From Nemophila menziesii (lineage: Eukaryota > Streptophyta > Magnoliopsida > Boraginales > Hydrophyllaceae), in NCBI GenBank assembly GCA_029959085.1, contig JARWIR010000217.1, forward strand, positions 78,994 to 142,993: a stretch of DNA of 64,000 nucleotides, written 5' to 3'. Of the stretch, positions 21,831 through 32,530 are shown in pieces. The notes under the pieces were generated by a model. The model was given only the letters and a program-made list of their open reading frames with translations. It made no database searches and had not been told where the DNA came from. Each line of letters begins with the position of its first letter. The stretch's first letter is position 1. The position numbers and the translations under genes were made by a program.

Positions 21831-23898
21831 ATCGGCGGTTTTAAGGGATCAAACCCTATAATTTTTACCCTCTTTCCCAAGCCTACCTTTTATTACGAAT
21901 CCTAGCCGCCAACTACTCCTAAAATCATCATTAAAACAACAATATACCACCAATCCTTCCCTCTAAACATCATCCAAGTTCACAATCATACCATAAATCA
22001 TCCAAAATACCAAAGATTCACACTTTAATCCAAAGTTTTCTTTCACCAAAGCTAAAATTTATCCATTAAACCCTTCCCAAACCTTGAAATATCCATGACC
22101 CAGCTCTAAACAATCCATAATTCAAACCTAAACCTTCAAGAACACTAAATTCACAATTTTATCCAAACCTTTTGAGGGTCTTGAAGCTTTGAGTTTGGGG
22201 TCATCGGAGATGACCATGAAGGTTGGAAAAGGTACGAAGAACATGGTGACGAAAGCGATTTGGGTATTGAGGAAAGATTTTATTAGAGGAGATGATGCTT
22301 AGAGGGCAAGTAATAAATGAAAACGTGGGAAAATTGAAGAAGTTCGAGGTGATGAAGAACACTTTAAACGCAACCATTGATGAAGAAGAATTCAAAACCT
22401 CAACTTGGACACAACACCTACACCAGCCTCGCGCTGGTTAAGATACGTTTTCTTTCCCTTCTCATTTAGTGAAGATTATTTTATTGCTTTGAGTCTTTTC
22501 GAGTCGTGGGGGCACGACTTATTTTTGAGTTTGGGGTGGGGTTCGTTGCCTCATCCCAGTTTTTATGTGTTATGTGTTTTATCTGCTTTCAATAAAATAA
22601 TTTTCGGAGTTGCGTTTGACTATAGAAGATTTTAAATGTCCCTTTAAGCACACTTTTGATGAATCTATGATAGTAAATAGGGGACTTTAGGGAATAACAT
22701 AAAACGCACTTACAATTGCATGCGAACATAGGTAATTGATAGGAAAAATTAATAAACAATGCCAATGAAGTAAGCTTGTACTTAAGGAATATGTTTGGTG
22801 TGTAGAACGTGAAATCCTAATTAGTAGAGAACCCACCTAGATATGAACTAAAGACAAGCTATGTACTTAGGAAAATGATAGGGGCAGCTCTTTGTTAGCC
22901 ATTTGAAGCCTTTTAGCTTGCTATCCCTTAAAATTTTATCCGTCTTAGCCCAAGTTTGAGCCTTAAGCCTTTTCTTTTGTAGCCATGATATAAGCCCATT
23001 ATCCTTTAGATTATTAGGCATGACCAAATGACCCGCACTTGAATCACAACCCTGAGACTTGTCTCGAGCTTGAGTTTGGGGTGGAGGGTCCACATTTCGG
23101 AATTTACATTGGGAAGGGATTATATGTGTTTATATTGAGGCACAAAAACAAAAGATGATATGATTATTTGTAACCCTTTGCCGAAATTTGAAAAAGAAAA
23201 AAAAAAAAAAAAAGAGAAATTTTTTTTATAAGAGACATGACCTTTCACATTAAAATGATGGTCATGGGTATCTTGTACAAAAACAAAAGAGAAAAGAAAT
23301 GAAAAAGAAAATAAAAAGAAGGAAAAAATAAATAAATCGGCAAAGTGGAATATTTTTAGAAATCATCTTAGTTTATTTGGGTTGACATTGGGGACGCAAC
23401 ATTAGCGCGTCAAATGGGTGAGTAAGAACATTTTTGAGCGTAAACTCAAGCTCGAGAACATTGTTGATGGTAAGTGAGGAGAGAGCCAAAAGCTCACTTC
23501 AATTTTACCAAATATACATTCATACCGTCCTTAAGCCATTATTAAAACCATAAAGACCTCGTGATTCCTAAGTACATAGTGAATTTATGATTCTGTTGAT
23601 AGAGAATACACTAGGTGGAGCGTTCAAAGCGAGTTAGGATTAATGACCACCCTATAGCCATCATACAGAGATGAGTACAAGTGTAACCTTCTAGCATTGC
23701 AAAGTTAATTTTATGATTGAAGTTATTTGTGTTTGATGTTGCATGATTAGTGTATGTATATGTTAGTTCTTAAAATTTTGTTATATGAGATTTATCTTAA
23801 GAATTGCTTTAGGTTTATTTGCTAGCTTCTATTTGTTCTTGCGTTTACTTCTACCCCTTGTTTTGTTTTGTTTTGCTTTGTCGGGACGACAAATGTTT

Positions 23899-23911
23899 GA
23901 GTTGGGGGTCA
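23899..23911 (+). other. Polypurine tract of the Athila-like element
   Basis: GAGTTGGGGGTCA directly abuts the TGATGTC start of the 3' LTR. It is the G-rich plus-strand primer region. Confidence 0.7.
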
Positions 23912-25486
23912 TGATGTCTCCCTAATTGTTCTTATTTTCGACCCTTAGGAGACATCATTTTTGGTGTTTATGTAATCAATTTGATAGACTTTTGGACTAA
24001 ATATGCAATAATATGATTTTCCTCTTTCATTTCTAGCATTTTTAATTTATTAAGCTTTTGCGCGTAATATTGGTATTTTTAGTGTAAAGTTTACAGATTT
24101 TAGATGTTAGCTAGAAGAGGAATCCGAGAAGAAAGTCAAAGATCAAAAGATAGAGTCAAGACTTGAAGATAAATCCCGAAGATATTATTTTTAGAGCTGA
24201 AAATCCATTTTCCAGGCCATAGATTGCTGATTTCGAGGTGCTTAAGCGATGATTTAGCCGCTGACCTTCGAAGAGAAAACGCTCCCTATCGAGTTACGGA
24301 ACTTTAGCAACTGGAATGAGGTCAATCGGAGTCATAACGAATCGGGAAAAGCCGTTTTAGTGAAGGTATATCAGCAGTTACGGGATTTTGGGCCAAGTTA
24401 GTGGACTTGGGCCTTTTATATTTCATCTAATTAAAAGCCTAGGTCCAAGTCCGAATTTGTACTTATAAAAGGAGGTCTGGACTTCTATTTTTCATACAAT
24501 TCATTCTTTACAATTAAAAACATCAGAGAGAAGCAACAGAAGGAAGGAAGAAGAAGCAGCTAGAGCTGGAGTGGGTCTATAGCTCCGTTCTCAGTCATTC
24601 CAATTCCGGAAATTAGGTTTCTTTTATCTTTTATTTGTAAGACAATATGAATTCCTTTACATTTAAATTAGTTTTTGTCTTTTCAATTATTATGAGCTAA
24701 ACCTAATTAGTGCTTGAGAACGCATAATGGGTTAATCCCAATTTGATTTCATTCTATACATTTGAATTTGGGATATTTATTATTTAAATCAAATTGGGTA
24801 ATTCGTATTTTTCTTTAATTTGCATTTTAATTACTATTATTGACGTAATTAACCAATGATAGGACTTAGTATCTAGGCTATTCCAATTAGTGGCGATTGG
24901 ATCACCTTGACGGGGGGTCTAGGTACCGAACCAGTTAACGAATGTAGGTTAGAAATTATTTGACTCTGACGAGCTTAATTAAACCTATGGCCTATTGGGT
25001 AATTTAGACTTAAACACTTGAAAGTGGACTATAATCACCCTGACGGGGTTTGTAGCACTTGAAAGTTGCTCCTTAGTCCACCCTGACAGGGGTAAGGAGA
25101 ATATAGAATCCCGACCAATGCAAATTTACCAATTTGTCCCTTAGACAATGTATGAAATGAATGATAGTTAGGAAAACCCTTGCGTCTCTCAAGTACTGCC
25201 TGCTCATACCTGCGTTTTACTTTCATTTACTTGCGTCTTAGTTATTTATTTACATTTTCGCATTAGTCTTTCATACTTAGGATTAATACAAAACAAACAA
25301 TCAATCATATTACTTTTATTTGCTTTCATAAGTGCAACCAATCATTACTTGATAAGCATTGTGATCAACCATCCCGTCCTTGTAACGAATCTGTTTTATC
25401 AACTATATTACTTGGGACAACCGTACACTTGCGGTTGTGGTTCGATTACTTTTTGCATTTATTTTAGAACACACAAAGGACCACCC
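23912..25486 (+). repeat. 3' LTR of the Athila-like element
   Basis: This 1575-bp LTR begins TGATGTCTCCC and ends GGACCACCC, directly followed by the target duplication GTCAA. It is free of the nested insertion and keeps the segment 24387-24753 that the 5' LTR has lost. Confidence 0.92.
24461..24480 (+). promoter_or_regulatory. TATA box of the 3' LTR promoter
   Basis: ACTTATAAAAGGAGGTCTGG contains a consensus TATAAAA in the middle of the LTR, followed by an A-rich leader with CATCAGAGAGAAGCAACAG. That is the position expected for the U3/R boundary. The matching region of the 5' LTR is deleted. Promoter function is inferred. Confidence 0.6.
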
Positions 25487-25491
25487 GTCAA

Positions 25492-26618
25492 TCTCGATCT
25501 CCTCGGTAGTTGCCAAGTTCTCCGGTTCGGAAACCGTCCCAGTGTTACCCAAAGGTATACTAATGCTCTCGTTGTTAGTAGATAGTGATTCCGAACCCCA
25601 TAACTCGGGACTCCATCCGTGACGATCCTTTATTTCCCAAACGGCTTTCTAACCCTTCATTGATTTCTTTGCACCAATCTCGTCAATGTAGAATACTTTC
25701 TTGGCTTGCGATGCTAAAATTTATGGTTCACCTTCCCACTCAAAGTTTGTCGTGTTAATAAAGGTTACCCCATGTTCTGTCCTCGATTCAGCCATTTTGT
25801 ACCACTTACAAACGAATAAGACAACTGAACACCCTTTAGTGTAAATAACCTCCAATATTTTCACTAATTCTCCATAACATGGTCTATCTTCGTACGTGGT
25901 ACAAACTCCGTAATACTGCGTCACTCTTTTTTCTCCTTTACCCTTAGTTACCCACTTGACACCATTCACGACACATGAATCGTATCTATCCACCGCACCA
26001 AAAGACATGCTTGCCAAGGATACCATCTCAGTGGTAGCTAATACATCACCTGACTCTTTCATTCCATGAACCTGTCATACATACGACCAATACGACCAAT
26101 CAACTCCAATAGCTCGGTGAATGACGTGTTAGTCCACTTGTTCTTTACTTTTACGTGCATAAGCTTGGCAATGAAGTTCAATGAACTCATCGCTTTACAA
26201 CTCGGATATAATTTTGTCTTCAATTTGTTAAACAGTTTTTCGAAACTACTTGAAATTTCTGCGTCTCTCATCTCGGTGTCACCCTGATGACCGCCAACAT
26301 CGTAACTGTGTCTCACATCGTCATAAACCTCGGCAATTTCATTAACTATATTCGGCATAGGGTTTTCTTCGGGAACGACGGCTGCTCACTGTGTTTTATC
26401 CAAACCCGATACGACTTCATAATCCCTTCATTATAAAGGTGGTTCGTAACCGTCCGAGAGGCTAATCGACGATTATTTTTACAATAGTTACACGGGCAAT
26501 AAATAAGATCTTTATATTTCGAATGTTGTTTTGCATATGCGATAAAATCCAAAACCCCAACAAGATAGTTTGGATCGAATAAATCCGTAGCATCCATCCA
26601 ACTCTTATCCAAATCCAT
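25492..26618 (-). pseudogene. CACTA-1 transposase (TNP2/TNPD type), N-terminal and DUF4216 parts, broken
   Basis: The minus-strand frame starts at 26618 with MDLDKSW and reads a transposase-associated domain with a CPC..C zinc-like motif (IYCPCNYCKN) and HLYNEGI...YRVWIKHSE. A frameshift near 26350 leads into the start of the TNP2 domain (MSSLNFIAKLMHVKVKNKWT). That is truncated at about 26090, and after another frame change near 26060 it joins a DUF4216 domain (YYGV, VVLFVCKWY, FYIDEIGAKKSM). In-frame stops occur at about 25718-25720 and 25650. The central Transposase_21 catalytic part is missing, so there is an internal deletion. The frame runs to 25492, where the retrotransposon target duplication begins, and continues at 13661. 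The protein is dead. Confidence 0.88.
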
Positions 26619-27398
26619 CTCGTTACAACAATTTTAGATAACTAGACAACTACATTCATATGAAAATAAAATAAATAATTATTACAACCCAATTGATAAA
26701 ATGAAAAAAAATAACAACACAATGAATATAAATAACACAAATTACAAACCAATGGCTTGAATATAATTACAAACCAATAAATAAATAAAATTACATCACA
26801 AATAAATAAAATTACATCATAATAAATAAATAAATAAAATTACAACACAATAAATATATAAACAATTTCACATAATTAAATACACAAATACAAAAATATA
26901 TGAAACATAATATATGAAATAAATGAATGTATGCATGATTTATACACAATATATAACAAGACAATAAAAAAATATACAAAATAATAACCTATAGCAACTA
27001 ATACACAATTCAAAATTTATGCATAAAAAAACATTAAAAAGTTTGAAATTTTAAGAAAATACCTTGAATTGGTGGAAGAAATTGGATACTGATGATGAAG
27101 TCCCAACCTTGATAATGTAATAATAAACCTAAACCCATAATATTGCAAGAATTACACCAAATACGATCATAATAAAAAAAATATATTCAAGAATTTACCT
27201 AATATTTGTAGATGAAATTGTGTGTTGATGATGCCCCACCTTGATTATAAGCTTGCAAATGGTTAGAGATGAATTGGAGAAGGTATTGCAAAAAATTTGA
27301 ATGAGTTTGATTGATGTTTTTGGGAGAAATTGGGAGAAAAAAAATGGGGTTTTTGGGGTTTAAGGAGATAAAAATACAGACTGTCCAGCATATATGCA
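26619..27398. other. CACTA-1 transposase upstream region
   Basis: AT-rich DNA between the transposase ATG and the right subterminal array, with runs of AATAAATAAAATTACA. It would hold the promoter and leader on the minus strand. No conserved site stands out. Confidence 0.5.
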
Positions 27399-27682
27399 CG
27401 TCAAATTTACCGACGACACGTAAAGTCGTCGGTAAACGTAAAGTGTCGTTGCTAAAATCTAGAATTTACCCACGACGTTTCTATTTGTCGGTAAATTCCA
27501 AGCAAAAAAAAAGAATTAACGACGGCGTTTTGTCTTTTACCCACAAGACCAGTCGGCGGTAAATTACCAGCGAAAGGTTTCTCGTGGGTAATTACTTGTC
27601 GTCAGTAAATAACAAAAGTTTGCCGACGACTTTGCGTGTCGTCGGTAAACAGTCGTGGGTAAATCCCCGATCTGTAGTAGTG
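27399..27682. repeat. CACTA-1 right subterminal repeat array
   Basis: Copies of TTTACCGACGAC / GTCGTCGGTAAA and diverged forms (TTTACCCACGAC, GTCGGCGGTAAA) run up to the right terminus at 27682. This mirrors the left arm. Confidence 0.85.
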
Positions 27683-27719
27683 CTTGGCGAATACTCTAAA
27701 CAATGTTACAAACTTCTTT

Positions 27720-28560
27720 ATTTAATTAATATAAATTACAACTGTTAGTAATTAAACACTACTTTATATGTGTTAGTGATAATTCAACTTTACTATAATT
27801 ATAAATTATACATGTATATTATGTTTATACAATTATATATGGTTAAAAGATACATATTGAAATTAACCAGTTGAGATTAACCCAACTGGTTAGAAACTTG
27901 GTTCTCTTTCTAAGCGGTACATGTTCAAACCAAATCAATAACTCCGAGTTCAAAATGGCTCTCCAATGTATTAAAAAAAAAGATATAATGAAATTTTATA
28001 ATATTATTATAGTTTCATGTAAACTTTAATAAGCTAATTAAAAATAAATCTATATTAGATAAATATGATATGTCAGGTTATTAATGAATTTAAAATTAGT
28101 CAATCATCCTATAAATGAAAAAATTCAAATACTAACTAAAATATTGAGAATGTTATCCTCAAACTTCTTGGATATCAAATCTTTTAGATGTCTTTTATTA
28201 AATATTTTGCAACTTAATTAATTATTTTTTTACATTTATGTTGACTTTTTATCAGGTTATATTATACATTACTTCTACAAATATAATAAGATCAATGTAA
28301 AGTTTTGTCTAGAATTTTTAAATTTTTAGACTAAACTGTTTATTATCCTTACGTATGAAACATTAATTTACATATGATTTTCTTTCTTAGAAGCTATATA
28401 ATGTATTTTCAATCAAAAAACGAGAAACTACTAAGTGATTATATAAGAATATTAAGAATTAATGATTAATATTATAAATTTTAATGTATTTGAGAAAAAT
28501 TGAAATCAATTTTAAAAACTATGATAATCAAATTACTATAAATTAACTATATCAAATTTG
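27720..28560. repeat. Diverged AT-rich duplicate, copy A
   Basis: Apart from the SINE, this stretch aligns by eye with 31770-32530: TATAAATTACAAC.GTTTGTAATT.AACACTACTTT, later CCTATAAATGA and CCTCAAACTTCT.GGATAT, then ACATTA.TTCTACAAATATAAT. It has no gene. It is either an old segmental duplication or two members of an unrecognised element family. Confidence 0.65.
27865..27980 (+). mobile_element. tRNA-derived SINE, same family as 9632-9745
   Basis: An A-box-like TTAACCCAACTGGTTAG, a B-box-like TGTTCAAACC, then CAATAACTCCGAGTTCAAAA and a poly-A end. It is flanked by imperfect duplications AGATACATATTGAAATT (27848-27864) and AGATATAATGAAATT (27981-27995). The diverged paralogous block around 31890 lacks the insertion, which supports this as a discrete event. 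Confidence 0.8.
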
Positions 28561-29628
28561 TAATGAACAAACACGTTATTGTTAAATATAACGTATACAC
28601 AAATAAATAAAAAATTATACGAAGAAACAAGAATAACAATATAAACGACTAACAATAAATCCACAATCAACACATTGTTTGTTTTAGATGAGGAAGAGGA
28701 AAGTAAAAGAATGTAAAAAAAAAAAAAAGTATTCATCAAAATTATTTTAATAAAAATACCTAATAATTATAAATAACTTATAATAATTTATTTTATTAAA
28801 ATAAATTCATTAAACTAAATAATTATAAACAATCCACCTAGTGCATAAAAAAGCGCTAAGAAATTTACTTAAATAAAAAAAATTGTTGCTTCAAATCTTA
28901 ATCATATTACATTAGTAAAAAAGTAGTAGTAACTAATACTATCAAAACAATATTCAAATTTTAAGTTCATTAAAGGAACCGCCAAAAATAATTAAGGCAT
29001 GCTGATGTCATGATAATGTCGCCCATCTTCTTCAATGTAACACTAATCATAATAGTAAATCCAAATTCTGGGCATAATATTCTAGCACCGAACATTAGCC
29101 ATTGACGCTCCATTCTGATATATGAACAATGAAGTCCAAGCTTAGGAAGAGCTTAATCAACAACAATAAAATGACCTGAGTAAATTATAAGATATACTAA
29201 GAAATCATAGAAATCTAAAGTAATTACGATTTGAAAGAGCTGTGATCCTTCTTTCTGAGTTGTTTCCCATTTTCGATCAAGGTCAAGCTCCAAGCAAGTA
29301 TCAATGTTCCGTTGTTGTGACCCCTTGCAGCATGACACAACCACCAGTTTCAACTCTTCATATAAGCCACGACTCCATTTGAGCTCAGAGCTCCGAACTA
29401 TCTGAGCTCCACCACTAAGCTCTATTTTTTAGCTCCATCCAATCTAAGGAACATCCATAGACACTTAGTTGTATTTTCCAGCGTTCTCTAAATTTTTGAA
29501 TTATGTTTATATTTTAGTTTTGTTTGGGAAAATAATTAATTAGATTATCATATATTTTTACTAATTGAGGTTTTCACAAAAAGTAAATATGTACTATTTT
29601 GGATTATATAGTGTGTCGAGTTTAATGT
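28561..29628. other. Intergenic, with possible antisense exon remnants
   Basis: AT-rich and mostly featureless. Read on the minus strand, 28980-29110 (MERQWLMFGARILCPEF...) and 29225-29353 (SCCKGSQQRNIDTCLELD...) look more protein-like than their surroundings. I recognise neither and see no convincing gene model. Confidence 0.35.
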
Positions 29629-30361
29629 TAGATTATATATGTAAGTATATACCCGATTTATTTTTAATATAGTGAGAGAGATTATTTACTATAGTTATTT
29701 TAGAATGCTTGCTCTAATACCATGTCGAGAATTAGAAAAAAAAGAGAAACTGTGTTTTGTATAAAATGAATGGATGATATTAAAGTGAACTACATAGCAC
29801 CAAATGACTATATAAATATGGATCCTCAAGGGTAGTACCATCCATCGATGTAAGACGTAAAGTAGGATCAATAGGAGTAGAAGATGTCTTACTATCAGTG
29901 AGCCCAACACGAGCAATAAGATCTAACGAATACTTAGCCTAAGAGAGATAATAACTATCTAAACCCGAAAAAACCTCAATGCCAAGAAAATAATTGAGAA
30001 TGCCAAGATCCTTCATCTCATAGTGTTTCTCAGGGTACAACGAGACTTTAGTGCACATTTTCTACTAATCAGCTAGCTAATATCTTCACCAAAGTTCACC
30101 CTCCAGGTCGTCTTATGGATTTGATTTCCAAACTCAAGTTAGTGTCGTTGTCACCACCTTGAGTTTGAGGAGAGGGGTGTTATATTATATATGTAAGTAG
30201 GATTTATTATTACCTTAGTTGAGAGATTATTTACCGTAGTAATATTAGACTACTTGCTCTCTAACCTTAGTTCTAGAATAAATATTGTTATGTAGTTCAC
30301 TTTAATATCATCATTCTATACAAAACACATTTTCTCATATTATTCTCTCTAAATCTCAACA
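29629..30361. mobile_element. Rearranged Ty1/copia remnant with inverted parts
   Basis: On the minus strand, 29799-30019 reads a copia RT fragment (EMKDLGILNYFLGIEVF, later SLDLIARVGLTDSKTSSTP) with one in-frame stop. It is joined to LTR sequence and, around 29711-29722, a primer-site-like TGGTATTAGAGC. On the plus strand, 30063-30162 reads the end of a copia RNase H/tail (NQLANIFTKVHPPGRLMDL), then a purine tract GAGGAGAGGGG and a 184-bp LTR (30178-30361, TGTTATATT...TCTCAACA). The 29629-29710 segment resembles the start of that LTR. The opposite orientations imply an inversion or two nested relatives. Nothing functional remains. Confidence 0.75.
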
Positions 30362-30525
30362 TTTAAGAAGAGTAGCTTACTAGGAAGGTAAAGAGGAATA
30401 CCAATTGTCAAACAAAATTGCTTAGAAGCATTTATTTGACAACCTAATAAGATATAAAATTACTGTCTGTCTTAACAAAAGAAAAAAATAGGTTGCATCG
30501 TTCAGCTGCAAAAATAGATAAACTT

Positions 30526-30935
30526 AAGGAAAAATTCTCATGTGGATACCCATTGTTTGGCGATTTGGACAAATATGTACCTAAATTTACAAAAGTTTAC
30601 AAAAGGTACCCAATGTTCTCTATTTTTAGGCTAACGTTAGTACCCACCGTGAAATTTGACGTTAAATGTCACGTGTCAATAAATAACACCAGGACCCTAT
30701 TTGCAAATAAAATACGTCGGTTACCTGTTTGTCCACATTTGTAAACTTGGATACTTCATTTTGGAGAGAAAAGATTGTCACGTCATTGGCAAATGGCATG
30801 TAACGACAAAATTCATGACGATTACTAACATGAGTCTAAAAATGAAACGTTGGGTACCTGTTTGTCCATTTTTGTAAACTTAGATACTTATTTGTCAAAT
30901 TTGAAACAATGGGTATCTACTGGGTAATTTTCCTT
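30526..30935. mobile_element. MITE with terminal inverted repeats of about 80-90 bp
   Basis: The left end AAGGAAAAATTCTC...GGATACCCATTGTTT and the reversed right end AAGGAAAATTACCC...GATACCCATTGTTT match over tens of bases (also ATTTACAAAAG and CAAATA.GTA.CTAA). The inverted ends sit within TTAAGGAAAA...TTTTCCTTAA, giving a candidate TTAA or TAA duplication. It is non-coding; the short ORF inside is incidental. Confidence 0.75.
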
Positions 30936-31264
30936 AAATTTGATAGTATTACAAATTTTTGGAAACTGAATTGGAGTATTCTCTGCAAGAGGTTTTTTAA
31001 TTGTTTTGCAATCATTTTTAATGACTAATATCTGTCTTGGGTAGAAGATTGCAATTTTAGTTGCCTTCAAAATTCCTTTTGTTTCAACTTCCATTAATTT
31101 TCAGCAACATACAAAACACTTTTGCTTCCAAAATTGTTTTTATTCAGAGTTTCTGGAAACACAAGAAATTCCAGCACATTTGTCTTTAAAAGAAACATCA
31201 CAATTAATTTTTACCAGTTTGTGACGTTTTCCCAATTATGTTTGTTATTATTAACATTTTTTTA
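30936..31264. other. Intergenic gap
   Basis: Between the two MITEs. AT-rich with no recognisable feature. Confidence 0.5.
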
Positions 31265-31458
31265 GAGCATTTCTATATATCGCCCCTATTTGCTTCACCT
31301 TTGTTTCACCTCCTATGTGTCACCCTATGTGGCATTAAACAAAAGAGAGAGAAAATAATTAATTAGGAGAAAGAAACTATTTGATTGGTTTTTAAAACCT
31401 CCACATAGGAGGTAATATAAAGGTGAAACAAAAAAAGGGTGATATATATCTTTACTCC
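31265..31458. mobile_element. Small MITE
   Basis: The left end GAGCATTTCTATATATCGCC and the reversed right end GAG(T)AAAGATATATATCACC pair, as do TTTCACCTCCTATGTG and its inverted partner near 31400. About 190 bp, AT-rich, no coding. A target duplication is not clear. Confidence 0.65.
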
Positions 31459-31769
31459 TCTTTTTATCTCCGCTATTGATTTTTTTATTGTTCCCAGTTG
31501 TAGTGTTGGAGCGGTTACTAAGAGTATATATATTTTCTTTACTAGTTTCATTAAAGCTACTGCTACTAAGAGGATTAATAGTATTATTGTGATTAGTATG
31601 ATTAATATCAATATCACCACCATCATTATGATTAATATCCTTTATTAAATTTTAAATTAATTTTTTTAAATTAATTTAAACAATATAAATACATTGAACA
31701 TAAAAAAAAAGTTAATAGTTTCAATTCTTTTTTTCAAATGAATAATACAAAATGATGTTAGCAAATTTT

Positions 31770-32530
31770 ATTTTTTATTATAAATTACAACCGTTTGTAA
31801 TTCAACACTACTTTTTACATGTTATAAATTATCTTTATTATAAATTTAAAGTATACACGTGTACAAGTTTAAGAGAATGATATATGACTAAAAATATATA
31901 ATAAAATTTATAATATTATGTTAGGTTCATATAAATTTTTAATAAATTATGATTTTTTGAGATAAATCTAACTATTATTTAAGATAAAAATGACGTGTCA
32001 TGTTATGGGTCAATTTAAAAATATTTGATTACCCTATAAATGACAAATCCAAATGCTAACCAATATATTGAGGGTGTGAGCCTCAAACTTCTCGGATATT
32101 AAACTTCTTAACTTAATCTTCTAAGATCCGTAATGATAACCTTTCTAAAAAATTCCACATCTAAATTAAACAAATTCTCTTTCACATTTTTTGTGGCTTT
32201 TAATCAATTTATAGTATACATTATTTCTACAAATATAATGGATATAAATTAAAGTTTTATTCAAAATTTTCAAAATTTTGGACAGACTTTACATTCCAAA
32301 CCACCCTTAAAGGTGTAACATATATTTACATTTGGTTTAAGAAGCTATACATGTACATTAACGATATACTTTCAAAGAAAAATAAGAAAATGATAATAGA
32401 TTAAATACGAATACTATGAAATTCTTTAATGATGAATATTATAAATATTAATGTAACTTGACAACATTGAATTTTTAAAAACAATGATAGTCAAACTATT
32501 ATAGATAAATCGCATCACATTTCGATGACT
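31770..32530. repeat. Diverged AT-rich duplicate, copy B
   Basis: Partner of 27720-28560, in the same orientation and without the SINE. The shared landmarks occur in the same order. No coding sequence is visible. Confidence 0.65.

Larger units (their letters stand above)
21178..23911. other. 3' non-coding region of the Athila-like element
   Basis: There are 2.7 kb between the protease stop and the 3' LTR. It holds a GC-rich palindromic repeat block (21410-21830), an A-rich stretch around 23195-23330, and repeated GAGTTTGGGGTC-like phrases (21357, 22192, 22529, 23072) resembling the polypurine tract. Only short open frames occur (22405-22635 plus, 22848-23093 minus), with no recognisable domain. 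Athila/Tat relatives often carry a long untranslated region or an env-like ORF here. I see no membrane-protein frame. Confidence 0.7.
13667..25486 (+). mobile_element. Athila-like Ty3/gypsy LTR retrotransposon, non-autonomous, with TSD
   Basis: The target duplication GTCAA occurs at 13662-13666 and 25487-25491. The LTRs start TGATGTCTCCC. The primer site next to the 5' LTR is TGGCGCCGCTGCCGGGGA, matching tRNA-Asp as in Athila/Tat elements, and a G-rich polypurine tract GAGTTGGGGGTCA precedes the 3' LTR. The interior encodes gag and a protease-type frame but has no reverse transcriptase, RNase H or integrase core. A long non-coding 3' region follows, as in Athila relatives. It inserted in the last exon of the CACTA-1 transposase and was later hit in its own 5' LTR by a copia-type element. 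Confidence 0.92.
10446..27682 (-). mobile_element. CACTA-1, a CACTA (En/Spm-like) DNA transposon carrying nested insertions
   Basis: The left end begins CACTACAGCAGGTCGC at 10446. The right end, read in reverse, begins CACTACTACAGATCGG at 27682. Both ends run into GATTTACC(G/C)ACGAC. The 3-bp direct repeat CTT flanks the element at 10443-10445 and 27683-27685, as expected for CACTA insertion. Subterminal arrays of ACCGACGAC in both orientations lie inside each end. Coding remnants are on the minus strand: a broken transposase gene and the first exon of a TNPA-like gene. About 11.8 kb of its length is the retrotransposon at 13667-25486. No functional transposase remains, so it could move only in trans. 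Confidence 0.93.

Noticed and set aside
31363..31648. Overlapping frames on both strands rich in I, L, V and T
   Set aside because: They come from AT-rich and ATT/ATC-repeat DNA next to a MITE. Hydrophobicity is a composition effect.
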